A DNA stretch of 7,927 nucleotides from an uncultured Clostridia bacterium (lineage in GTDB: Bacteria; Bacillota; Clostridia; Oscillospirales; Acutalibacteraceae). The stretch spans positions 1 to 7,927 of the forward strand of contig CAMBQD010000037.1 in assembly GCA_945869905.1 (NCBI GenBank), written 5' to 3'. Of this stretch, positions 1 to 6,368 are shown piece by piece. Numbering within the stretch: position 1 is the first letter of the stretch; each line of letters begins with the position of its first letter. The translations under genes were made by a program, and so were the position numbers. The notes under the pieces were generated by a model. The model was not told the origin of the DNA. It ran no database searches and saw only the letters and a program-made list of their open reading frames with translations.

Positions 1-1
1 A

Positions 2-763
2 AATAAAATTATCGACGCAGTGAATAAGGCGGGGGAAATTTACAGGAGTGCCGGCAGTGATTTGGGTATAGAGAATAAAGGCTCGGCTGTAAATCTGGTT
101 ACAAAGTATGATAAAAAAATACAGGACTTTCTGTTTGAGGAGCTTAAAAAAATTGTGCCTGACTGCACCTTTCTCGGTGAGGAGGGCGACGGTAATAAGG
201 AGCTTACCGATGGTTACTGCTTTATTGTGGACCCAATCGACGGCACAACAAATTTTATAAAGGGCTTTCAGCACAGTGCAATCAGTGTGGGTCTTGCCAA
301 GGATAAGGAAATGATTATCGGCGTTGTCCTTGACCCTGATTTGAATAATATGTTTTATGCCGAAAAGGGCAGGGGAGCATACCTTAACGGCAGGCAAATA
401 CACGTTTCTCATTGCGGTATTGACAAAAGCCTTGTGCTTTTCGGCACCTGTCCCTATGAGCATGACCTTGCTCATAAAACCTTTGAGCTGACGGAAAGGA
501 TTTTCTATAAAGCGGTGGAGGTTAGGCGCGGCGGCTCTGCGGCACTTGATATATGCTATGTTGCAAGCGGCAAGGCTGACCTTTATTATGAGATGATTCT
601 TCGCCCTTGGGATTGGGCAGGTGCATCCTTAATTCTCAGTGAGGCAGGGGGTCAGGCATTCACCTTTGATAAAAAGCCCCTTGACGCCAATAAAATCACC
701 TCCTTTGTGTGCGGTAATCCCAATAGCTTAAGTGACTTTTATGAAATACTTAAGTCTGAATAA
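2..763 (+). CDS. Inositol monophosphatase family protein (SuhB-like), 5' end cut by the window edge
   Basis: The reading frame is open from base 2, and the residues before the GTG at 20 (NKIIDAV) fit the N-terminal helix of the family, so the true start is upstream and GTG 20 is not the start. Counting from the codon at base 2, 253 residues are visible. The Mg2+-dependent phosphatase motifs are complete: GEEG at about 59-62, VDPIDGTTNF at about 76-85 carrying the metal-binding Asp pair, and WDWAG at about 203-207 carrying the third Asp. Near full family length (about 250-270), so only a few residues are missing. Family members hydrolyse inositol-1-phosphate, and some act on fructose-1,6-bisphosphate or related sugar phosphates; the substrate cannot be told here. 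Cytoplasmic, no signal peptide. It overlaps the next gene by 23 bases, implying co-transcription and translational coupling. Confidence 0.93.
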   Translation, partial: NKIIDAVNKAGEIYRSAGSDLGIENKGSAVNLVTKYDKKIQDFLFEELKKIVPDCTFLGEEGDGNKELTDGYCFIVDPIDGTTNFIKGFQHSAISVGLAKDKEMIIGVVLDPDLNNMFYAEKGRGAYLNGRQIHVSHCGIDKSLVLFGTCPYEHDLAHKTFELTERIFYKAVEVRRGGSAALDICYVASGKADLYYEMILRPWDWAGASLILSEAGGQAFTFDKKPLDANKITSFVCGNPNSLSDFYEILKSE

Positions 764-1616
764 TTATTTAAAAAGCACCTTCGGCTGTAAGGTTTATAAA
801 ATAAGCCTTAATGCAGGCTTTACTTGTCCCAACCGTGACGGAACCATTGATACACGGGGCTGTATTTTCTGCTCAAGGGGCGGTAGCGGCGATTTTGCAG
901 AAGATGCGTCACTGTCCGTTGAACAGCAGATTGAGCAGGGCAAAAAGCGCGTATCGGGCAAAATAAAGGACGGCAAATATATTGCCTATTTTCAGGCGTT
1001 TACAAATACCTATGCCCCTGTTGACGTCCTTAGGGAAAGGTTTACACAGGCAATAAATCATAAGGATATAGTCGCCCTTTCCGTTGCCACAAGACCAGAT
1101 TGCCTTGGCAGTGACGTGCTGGCTCTTTTGCAGGAGCTAAATGGTATAAAGCCTGTGTTTGTGGAATTAGGCCTGCAAACAATTCACCAAAAAACCGCCG
1201 ATTATATCCGCCGTGGCTATACCCTTGACGTGTACGATAGGGCAGTTGCGGACTTGAAAAAAATAGGCGTTAATATTGTCGTTCATGTGATAATAGGCTT
1301 GCCCGGAGAAACAAAGGAGGATATGCTCCAAACCGTTCGTTACGTGTGTAACAGCAGGGTAAACGGCATTAAGCTCCAGCTCCTTCACGTTATCAGAGGT
1401 ACGGACCTTGAAAAGGATTATGCGGACGGCAAATTTAAAACTCTTGAGCTTGACGAGTATTTGGATATTATTAAAGACTGTGTTAAGATAATACCCGATG
1501 ATATAGTAATTCACAGGCTAACCGGCGACGGAGCAAAAAGGGACCTTGTGGCGCCGCTGTGGTCAGCCGATAAAAAAAGTGTGTTAAACGCAATAAATAA
1601 AGCCCTTAACCAATAA
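741..1616 (+). CDS. Radical SAM protein of the TIGR01212 / YtqA-YhcC family
   Basis: This 291-residue protein matches the family length of about 300. The [4Fe-4S] cysteines are Cys29, Cys41 and Cys44, in FTCPNRDGTIDTRGCIFC; the CX11CXXC spacing, unlike the usual CX3CXXC, is characteristic of this family. Other radical SAM barrel landmarks are ATRPDC (116-121), VELGLQT (141-147) and HVIIGLPGET (182-191). I chose ATG 741 because MKYLSLNNYL resembles the family N-terminus; a GTG at 732 would add only three residues. No clear ribosome binding site precedes it, consistent with coupling to the overlapping upstream gene. The family is widespread and its reaction is unestablished as far as I know, so no substrate is assigned. 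A terminator follows 15 bases after the stop. Confidence 0.9.
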   Translation: MKYLSLNNYLKSTFGCKVYKISLNAGFTCPNRDGTIDTRGCIFCSRGGSGDFAEDASLSVEQQIEQGKKRVSGKIKDGKYIAYFQAFTNTYAPVDVLRERFTQAINHKDIVALSVATRPDCLGSDVLALLQELNGIKPVFVELGLQTIHQKTADYIRRGYTLDVYDRAVADLKKIGVNIVVHVIIGLPGETKEDMLQTVRYVCNSRVNGIKLQLLHVIRGTDLEKDYADGKFKTLELDEYLDIIKDCVKIIPDDIVIHRLTGDGAKRDLVAPLWSADKKSVLNAINKALNQ

Positions 1617-1631
1617 AATTATATTCCAACA

Positions 1632-1665
1632 AAAAACGGCAATGGATTTCTCCATTGCCGTTTTT
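1632..1665 (+). terminator. Intrinsic terminator, probably bidirectional
   Basis: A 15-bp perfect stem (1632-1646 with 1651-1665; core CGGCAATGGA / TCCATTGCCG) closes a TTTC loop and has a T tract on its 3' side and an A tract on its 5' side. It ends the radical SAM transcript on the plus strand. Read from the minus strand it is also followed by T residues, so it could have terminated the small minus-strand gene whose relic stops at 1671. Confidence 0.92.
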
Positions 1666-1670
1666 GTTTC

Positions 1671-1781
1671 TTAATATTCATCCTCACCTGAGAAAATGTC
1701 ATCTTCAGAAGACGTTGTTATAACAGAATGGAGGGTGAATTCAGTAATATCAATTTCCGGATTTGAATATTCTTTATATAA
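1671..1781 (-). pseudogene. Start-less relic (or non-canonical-start gene) of a small acidic peptide related to the one at 5155-5274
   Basis: Read on the minus strand from 1781 down to the TAA at 1673-1671, the frame encodes 36 residues: LYKEYSNPEIDITEFTLH, then SVITTSSEDDIFSGEDEY. Aligned without gaps over its first 23 residues to the intact peptide downstream, it shares the pattern EYxxxEIxIxxFTxxxVxTxS, and both end in an acidic SG.../DEY tail. The codon aligned with the start of the intact copy is TTA. The frame stays open upstream to about base 1862, but it contains no ATG, GTG or TTG and there is no ribosome binding site. I infer a decayed paralogue; a rare ATT start at 1787-1785 is possible but lacks a Shine-Dalgarno sequence. 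Its stop sits 5 bases from a terminator usable on this strand, as expected of a former gene. Confidence 0.6.
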
Positions 1782-1870
1782 TGTAATATAATTATTAATT
1801 ACTATTGTATTTATAGGGCAGTGCCACCCAAAAAACGCAAAAAAAAATTTACAAATTATTCAAAATGTTA

Positions 1871-1899
1871 TTGACAACTTACAGAGGATAATATATAAT
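1871..1899 (+). promoter_or_regulatory. Consensus sigma-A promoter of the secreted protein / peptide unit
   Basis: TTGACA (1871-1876) and TATAAT (1894-1899) are both perfect consensus hexamers with the optimal 17-bp spacer, in an AT-rich stretch. Transcription would begin near 1906, giving a leader of about 96 bases. The spacing and match predict strong expression. Confidence 0.85.
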
Positions 1900-1911
1900 T
1901 ATTGCGAAACA

Positions 1912-1975
1912 TTAATGGTATTACTGCGTCTTTAACCCGGGAGGTCAGGGGAAGTTGGGATGCGGTACGCATTAA
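1912..1975 (+). promoter_or_regulatory. Predicted long hairpin in the 5' leader of the secreted protein gene
   Basis: Three blocks pair in nested order: TTAATG (1912-1917) with CATTAA (1970-1975), GTA (1918-1920) with TAC (1966-1968), and CTGCGT (1924-1929) with ATGCGG (1960-1965, three G-U pairs). Only a 3-base and a 1-base bulge interrupt them, giving about 15 bp. The apical part (1930-1959) is G-rich, with CCC at 1936-1938 facing several G runs. The hairpin starts just after the predicted transcription start and ends 10 bases before the ribosome binding site. It matches no riboswitch class I recognise. Base pairing is read by eye; no energy was computed. Confidence 0.45.
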
Positions 1976-1985
1976 AATTTTTTTC

Positions 1986-1991
1986 GAGGAG
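1986..1991 (+). promoter_or_regulatory. Ribosome binding site that fixes the start at 2002
   Basis: GAGGAG lies 10 bases before ATG 2002. An in-frame ATG at 1960 would add 14 residues but lies inside the leader helix and has only a weaker AGGGGA upstream. The protein from 2002 begins MKKTKK, a standard positively charged signal-peptide start. Confidence 0.75.
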
Positions 1992-2001
1992 TGTAATTTA
2001 T

Positions 2002-5000
2002 ATGAAAAAAACTAAAAAGCTTTTATCATTCTTCTTGGCAATCGTTATGGTTATTGCAACCATTCCGGCATTTTCAATCACAGCAAGTGCAGCGACAACA
2101 GATGCTACAAAAAGCAATAACGAAAATTCTGTAACAAATAGAATTTTAATTGATAATGCTATTTATACATATGCGTCAGAGAGTGCATACTATAATTACG
2201 GTACTACCATATCCACAACTGATTCATGGAGTACTAAAATCTATTTTAGAAACGGTGCTAGTAGCACTAATCTTAAAAGCATAACTTGCCTTGACGACGG
2301 AAGTAAATTATCAGTTGTTAATAATATCCTTCAGGGTAGTTTTACAGATAACAAGTTCAAGGTTAGTGGTGCAACAGATGTTACAGCAACACTTTTGTTC
2401 ACATTTAATGACGGCACTAAGGAATACCACAGAGTAGCAGTTAAGTCATATCCTGTTGAAAACCATATTGCTTGTGATGCTGTTAAAGTTCCTTGGAGGG
2501 GAGATCGTACAGAATCAGGCTACACAATGTTTATGCGTGGTTCAACCGGCTCCGGTGGTGCTGAAGGTGTTTGGAAATTCCAAAAATCATACGCAACTTC
2601 CGGCACAGCTACACATGCAATTGACGACGCAAATGGCGCAAATGGTATTATTACATCCGACAAGAAAGCTTATGCACATGGATATTCAGAGGGTGGAGAT
2701 GCAGTACCGAATGTTATAACTAAGGCTACATATTACATTGACAAGTCATGCCATGGTACATCATGGGAAGGTCTTGGCAATAGTGAGCTTTGGAACGGTA
2801 CTAACTATGTTGTACCTATTGAAGTAATAAGAACAAAATTCTTCCACAATAATGGTAAATATTGGAATTTTGATTTGAATAATATGCCTGTTCAAAACAA
2901 GCTCGTTAGAACAACTAACTCTTCTACAACAAATGTAAATGCTAATGGTACAACCTACGGTCTGTCTTTTACTCATAATGCCTCTGTAGATGAAACCAAT
3001 CGTTATGCTTCCGGTACCGACACAACTTGTAATATTCGTATCGCTGTTAGAACAACTGATGCAGGTTGGGCTTTGTTAAAGACAAACTTGATTGTTAAAC
3101 TTTTTGATAAGTCAACTGCAAGAAGCAAGTATGATGAACTTATTACAAAGAATCTTGTTGAAAGCAACTACACAGCATCATCATTTGCTACATACCAGAA
3201 CGCTTTGATGGCTATGGAGGCTTACCTCTCTAACTACGAGGATACTTCAGAGGCTTCAACAAGCTCAAAAGTTTATACAGATCTTGTTAACGCATATAAT
3301 GGTCTTGCACCTCGTGCTACTGAATCAGATTATCAGACTATGGTAACTGCTTACACTAACTACAAGGCAGTAGCACCAAATAAAGATAACTACACAACAT
3401 CATCTTACAATACATTCATCAATGACGGTATCTTTGATGGTGATTTAGTTACAGCTGAAAATGGTGCACTTTCAATTAAGAATCAGGTAGAAGCTGACAG
3501 CAGCGCAATGAGAGATCTTGCTAAGAGCACCTGCACAACCTACACAAACAAGTTTAACGAGTATTTGAACAAGCTTGTTCAAAGAGCAGATTTCAGAGAA
3601 TACGACGCAGCTATTTCAAATATTACTAATACTTATCTGCCTGAATTTACAACTGCAGATTTAGATGTACTTCCAAGGTATTCAGATTTAAGTTTGTATA
3701 ATAATGTTAAAGTATATACATCTGATGAAAAGGCAGATACACCTATAACAAGTCAATCAACAGTAACAAGCAATAAGGATGCTTTAGAAACAGCTAATAC
3801 AGCATTAAATGATTATGATGCATTCATTAAGCAAGAAGCATTAACTTCATTTATTACTGAATTTGCAAACTTTGATACAGATGTTTATACAGAATCTGTT
3901 GTAAATGCAAAGGTTGCTGAAGCAACAGGCTTGTATAAGTCTATCACCTTTAACGGTACACAGTATTTTGGACTTGATGTAGCAAACCAGGCAGATCTTG
4001 ACAACAAGCTTGCATCATACTTGAATGCTATAAATGATAGCATCAATACCTATAATGTTACCGTACCAAGCAGCGTTACTGCTACTGCAAGCTATGCTGC
4101 AACACCAACAGATAACGGTGACAATACAAAGACATATGCTTATCCATTAGGTACTGATGTTACATTTACTAACGGCAATGCTGACACAGCTTGGTATATG
4201 GCAGTTCAGTCAAATAACACCACAAGAGGTCAGCAGTATCAGACCTACGGCAAGTCATTCACAACAAAGGTTGTTGGTGACTTAACAATTACTGCTGAAA
4301 GTGCAGTTGCTGCAACACCTTATTATGTAGCTATTATCAGAGAATATGATAAGGCAGGCACAGGCAAGGCTATTGACCGTGTAAACTATGTTGCAAATAA
4401 CAGCGTATACACATTACCAACACCAACAAAGGTTGCTAACTATAACTTTGCAGGATATGTTGTTAACGGTGAAACAAAGGCTGCCGGTGATGTAATAACT
4501 ATCACAGCTAACACAGAAATTGCTGCTAAGTATGAGTATTTCGGTTCAGAACTTACTGTTACAGTAAACGGTACTGAAAAGAAATGTGTTTATAACGAAT
4601 CAGTTACAGTTAGCGCTGCAGGCGCTTATGCTTGGGTAGAAAAGACAGGTGCAGATACCTGGAGACCTTTCTACATCGGTTCAACAGTTACATTCAGAGC
4701 AACAGAGTCAACAGTGCTTAAGTCAGTTGCAACAGTGGCTGAAATGCAGCAACTCTGTGGTACCAAGGAAGCATACGCTCCTAACCTCCGTCTAAACGGT
4801 GTTCTTGTTGATGCAGATAACAGAGCTGTATTCCATGCACAGCGCATTGATTATCTGCCAGCAGGTGCTGAGGTTGTTGAATTCGGTATTCTTATGAACA
4901 CAGCATATTATAAAAAAGGTACACCTGTATATGATTTCGACCTTGGTAACGATAAGGCTGACGGTGAGAAGAACCAATACACAGTTCGTATGAAGTCAAC

Positions 5001-5142
5001 ACAGTCACTTGATAAGGTACAGTTCAACATCTTTGCAAAGAATGCCGGCGACAAACCATTTACTTATAGATCTTATATGATTTACAAGCTTGCAGACGGC
5101 ACAGTTAAGACCGTATATTCAGATGTAGAAACAAAGGTGTAA
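2002..5142 (+). CDS. Large secreted protein with helical FIVAR-like region and InlB-type beta repeat
   Basis: The product is 1046 residues. Residues 1-30 form a Sec signal peptide: MKKTKK, a hydrophobic core to about 20, and a likely cleavage after TASA. Residues 31-370 are a beta-rich, Asn/Thr/Ser-rich region I do not recognise. Residues about 371-690 look mostly helical and contain FIVAR-like units (for example NYTASSFATYQNALMAMEAY). Residues about 774-844 resemble the InlB/Listeria-Bacteroides beta-grasp repeat (VNYVANNSVYTLPTP ... YNFAGYVVNGETKAAGD ... IAAKYE). The C-terminal 200 residues end with a beta-rich module (YRSYMIYKLADGTVKTVYSD). I see no LPXTG signal, SLH, dockerin, transmembrane anchor or catalytic motif, so it is probably released or held non-covalently at the surface, perhaps as an adhesin or binding protein (inference). 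It is followed after 12 bases by the small peptide gene, in one transcript driven by the promoter at 1871-1899. Confidence 0.88.
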   Translation: MKKTKKLLSFFLAIVMVIATIPAFSITASAATTDATKSNNENSVTNRILIDNAIYTYASESAYYNYGTTISTTDSWSTKIYFRNGASSTNLKSITCLDDGSKLSVVNNILQGSFTDNKFKVSGATDVTATLLFTFNDGTKEYHRVAVKSYPVENHIACDAVKVPWRGDRTESGYTMFMRGSTGSGGAEGVWKFQKSYATSGTATHAIDDANGANGIITSDKKAYAHGYSEGGDAVPNVITKATYYIDKSCHGTSWEGLGNSELWNGTNYVVPIEVIRTKFFHNNGKYWNFDLNNMPVQNKLVRTTNSSTTNVNANGTTYGLSFTHNASVDETNRYASGTDTTCNIRIAVRTTDAGWALLKTNLIVKLFDKSTARSKYDELITKNLVESNYTASSFATYQNALMAMEAYLSNYEDTSEASTSSKVYTDLVNAYNGLAPRATESDYQTMVTAYTNYKAVAPNKDNYTTSSYNTFINDGIFDGDLVTAENGALSIKNQVEADSSAMRDLAKSTCTTYTNKFNEYLNKLVQRADFREYDAAISNITNTYLPEFTTADLDVLPRYSDLSLYNNVKVYTSDEKADTPITSQSTVTSNKDALETANTALNDYDAFIKQEALTSFITEFANFDTDVYTESVVNAKVAEATGLYKSITFNGTQYFGLDVANQADLDNKLASYLNAINDSINTYNVTVPSSVTATASYAATPTDNGDNTKTYAYPLGTDVTFTNGNADTAWYMAVQSNNTTRGQQYQTYGKSFTTKVVGDLTITAESAVAATPYYVAIIREYDKAGTGKAIDRVNYVANNSVYTLPTPTKVANYNFAGYVVNGETKAAGDVITITANTEIAAKYEYFGSELTVTVNGTEKKCVYNESVTVSAAGAYAWVEKTGADTWRPFYIGSTVTFRATESTVLKSVATVAEMQQLCGTKEAYAPNLRLNGVLVDADNRAVFHAQRIDYLPAGAEVVEFGILMNTAYYKKGTPVYDFDLGNDKADGEKNQYTVRMKSTQSLDKVQFNIFAKNAGDKPFTYRSYMIYKLADGTVKTVYSDVETKV

Positions 5143-5154
5143 GGAGGGGATATT

Positions 5155-5274
5155 GTGAAGAAGGAATATAAAGAATTAGAAATCGAAATTTCAAAGTTCA
5201 CAGTTGAACCTGTGATGACCCTTTCAGGTGACACTGATAACGGTAGTGGTGACGAGTACGAAATCGATTTCTAA
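5155..5274 (+). CDS. Small acidic 39-residue peptide encoded directly after the secreted protein
   Basis: GTG at 5155 is preceded by a perfect AAGGAGG (5141-5147) that overlaps the stop region of the upstream gene, with a 7-base spacer, so translation is well supported despite the short length. The product begins MKKEYKELEIEISKFTVEPV and ends in MTLSGDTDNGSGDEYEIDF. It has no cysteine, no membrane segment and no secretion signal. The N-terminal half alternates charged and hydrophobic residues; the C-terminal half is rich in Gly, Asp and Glu. A terminator follows 15 bases after the stop, so it is the last gene of the unit. A clearly related relic lies at 1671-1781 on the other strand, which argues that this is a real protein family. 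Function is unknown. A precursor peptide, a chaperone for the secreted protein, or a regulatory peptide are all possible; none is shown by the sequence. Confidence 0.82.
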   Translation: MKKEYKELEIEISKFTVEPVMTLSGDTDNGSGDEYEIDF

Positions 5275-5289
5275 CCGAATAAAGTATTA

Positions 5290-5318
5290 AAAGCAGTGGC
5301 TTTTGCCACTGCTTTTTT
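5290..5318 (+). terminator. Intrinsic terminator after the small peptide gene
   Basis: AAAGCAGTGGC (5290-5300) pairs perfectly with GCCACTGCTTT (5305-5315) around a TTTT loop, and the T run continues to 5319. It ends the secreted protein / peptide transcript. Confidence 0.93.
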
Positions 5319-5330
5319 TATCCCCATAAG

Positions 5331-5380
5331 CCTCCCTTGTGCAAAGGGAGGTGGGTTGCGACAGCAACTCGGAGGGATTG
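5331..5380 (+). repeat. Short palindromic interspersed repeat element
   Basis: Two hairpins lie back to back: CCTCCCTT (5331-5338) with AAGGGAGG (5344-5351), and GTTGC (5355-5359) with GCAAC (5364-5368), followed by CGGAGGGATTG (5370-5380). The final GGAGG can also pair with the first CCTCC, so the whole unit is an imperfect palindrome. This layout (AGCCTCCC ... hairpin ... CGGAGGGATTG) resembles short intergenic repeats I recall as abundant in gut Clostridia such as Faecalibacterium and relatives; only one copy is in the window, so repetition is not shown here. It sits between a terminator and the next promoter, a typical intergenic location. Confidence 0.6.
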
Positions 5381-5442
5381 TATATACTAAAGGATTGTAA
5401 CCATCAGCATTATTAAAATTTCATATTTATTCAATTTTTCTC

Positions 5443-5471
5443 TTGATTTTTCCGTATTGTTTTGGTATAAT
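5443..5471 (+). promoter_or_regulatory. Promoter of the rpsB-tsf operon
   Basis: TTGATT (5443-5448) and TATAAT (5466-5471) are 17 bases apart, and TGG directly before the -10 gives an extended -10 (TGnTATAAT). Transcription would start near 5478, leaving a leader of about 112 bases before rpsB. Confidence 0.85.
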
Positions 5472-5477
5472 GCTTCT

Positions 5478-5589
5478 GCATTCGTAGGAATACACACGAA
5501 TACACACGCAATTCAGTTAGCCTTAGGTTACAAACACAGGCTTTTGCCAAGCTGGTTGCGGAGGATTAACCTTAAAGGAGGAAATTATA
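5478..5589 (+). promoter_or_regulatory. rpsB 5' leader with tandem decamer and possible ribosome-site-masking pairing
   Basis: The leader contains a tandem 10-mer, GAATACACAC at 5488-5497 and 5498-5507. ATTCGT (5480-5485) can pair with ACGAAT (5496-5501). Further down, CCTTAGGTTA (5521-5530) can pair with TAACCTTAAAGG (5567-5578) with bulged bases, which would involve the first bases of the Shine-Dalgarno AAAGGAGG (5574-5581), 8 bases before ATG 5590. Ribosomal protein operons are often autoregulated through such leaders, so feedback by S2 is plausible, but I cannot match a named leader motif. Confidence 0.4.
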
Positions 5590-6336
5590 ATGGCAAATGT
5601 AGTTTCAATGAAACAGCTTTTAGAAGCAGGTGTTCATTTCGGACACCAGACAAGAAGATGGAATCCTAAAATGGCTGAATACATCTTCACAGAGCGTAAC
5701 GGCATTTACATCATCGACCTTCAGAAAACAGTTAAGAAGCTTGATGAGGCTTATATGTACGTACGTGACCTTGCAGCAGACGGCGGTTCAATCATCTTTG
5801 TTGGTACAAAGAAGCAGGCTCAGGAGTCTGTTAAGGAGGAGGCAGAGCGTTGTGCAATGCCTTATGTAAACGCAAGATGGCTGGGCGGTATGCTCACAAA
5901 CTTCAAGACTATCCGTGGCAGAGTTGCCCGTCTTGCACAGCTTAAGGCTATGCGTGAGGACGGTACCTTCGACCTTCTTCCCAAAAAAGAGGTTGTTAAG
6001 CTTGAGCTTGAAATTGAAAAGCTTGAAAAGTACCTCGGCGGTATCACTGAGATGAAGAAGATTCCTAATGCAATGTTCATCGTTGACCCACGCAAGGAAA
6101 GAATTGCTGTGTCAGAGGCTATGAAATTAGGTCTTCCTATCGTTGCTATTGTTGATACAAACTGTGACCCTGACGAAATCGATTACGTTATCCCCGGTAA
6201 TGATGACGCTATCCGTGCAGTAAAGCTTATTGCAGGTGCTATTGCAGACGCTGTTATTGAGGGACGTGACGGTAAGGATACAGCAGACGAGGAGGCTCCT
6301 GCAGAGGAAGCAGCTGAGGAAGAAACTGCTGAATAA
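5590..6336 (+). CDS. rpsB: 30S ribosomal protein S2
   Basis: The 248-residue product has the S2 signatures: GVHFGHQTRRWNPKM (14-28), FVGTKKQAQ (70-78), ARWLGGMLTNF (95-105), a helical coiled-coil insertion at about 110-150, and DTNCDPDEIDYVIPGNDDA (189-207). S2 binds the 30S subunit between head and body and is needed for S1 (where present) and mRNA binding. The last 19 residues are an Ala/Glu-rich acidic tail, common as a variable C-terminal extension. Start chosen at ATG 5590 with AAAGGAGG 8 bases upstream. It is the first gene of the rpsB-tsf operon, 32 bases from tsf. Confidence 0.98.
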   Translation: MANVVSMKQLLEAGVHFGHQTRRWNPKMAEYIFTERNGIYIIDLQKTVKKLDEAYMYVRDLAADGGSIIFVGTKKQAQESVKEEAERCAMPYVNARWLGGMLTNFKTIRGRVARLAQLKAMREDGTFDLLPKKEVVKLELEIEKLEKYLGGITEMKKIPNAMFIVDPRKERIAVSEAMKLGLPIVAIVDTNCDPDEIDYVIPGNDDAIRAVKLIAGAIADAVIEGRDGKDTADEEAPAEEAAEEETAE

Positions 6337-6368
6337 TTTATAATCAACTTGTATTGGAGGATAAAATA

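Noticed and set aside
1167..1514. Minus-strand 115-codon open frame inside the radical SAM gene.
   Set aside because: It is antisense to a well-conserved coding region, with no family resemblance and no ribosome site. Other antisense frames in rpsB, tsf and the secreted protein gene were dropped for the same reason.
741..1616. Radical SAM protein as a maturase of the small peptides (RiPP cluster).
   Set aside because: It belongs to a widespread family usually found outside RiPP loci, lacks a SPASM/RRE domain, overlaps a phosphatase gene in a separate transcript, and the peptides contain no cysteine.
1671..1781. YxxPxI in the relic (YSNPEI) as a lasso-peptide-type leader motif.
   Set aside because: The intact copy has YKELEI without the Pro, and there is no RRE protein, protease or cyclase gene in view.
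1815..1832. GGGTGGCACTGCCC on the minus strand resembles the T-box antiterminator core (GGGTGGNACCGCG).
   Set aside because: No specifier stem, terminator or aminoacyl-tRNA/amino-acid gene follows on that strand; the match ends before CCGCG. Probably chance.
1960..2001. ATG 1960 as start of the secreted protein.
   Set aside because: It lies in the predicted leader helix with a weaker ribosome site, and it would put 14 extra residues before a standard MKKTKK signal peptide.
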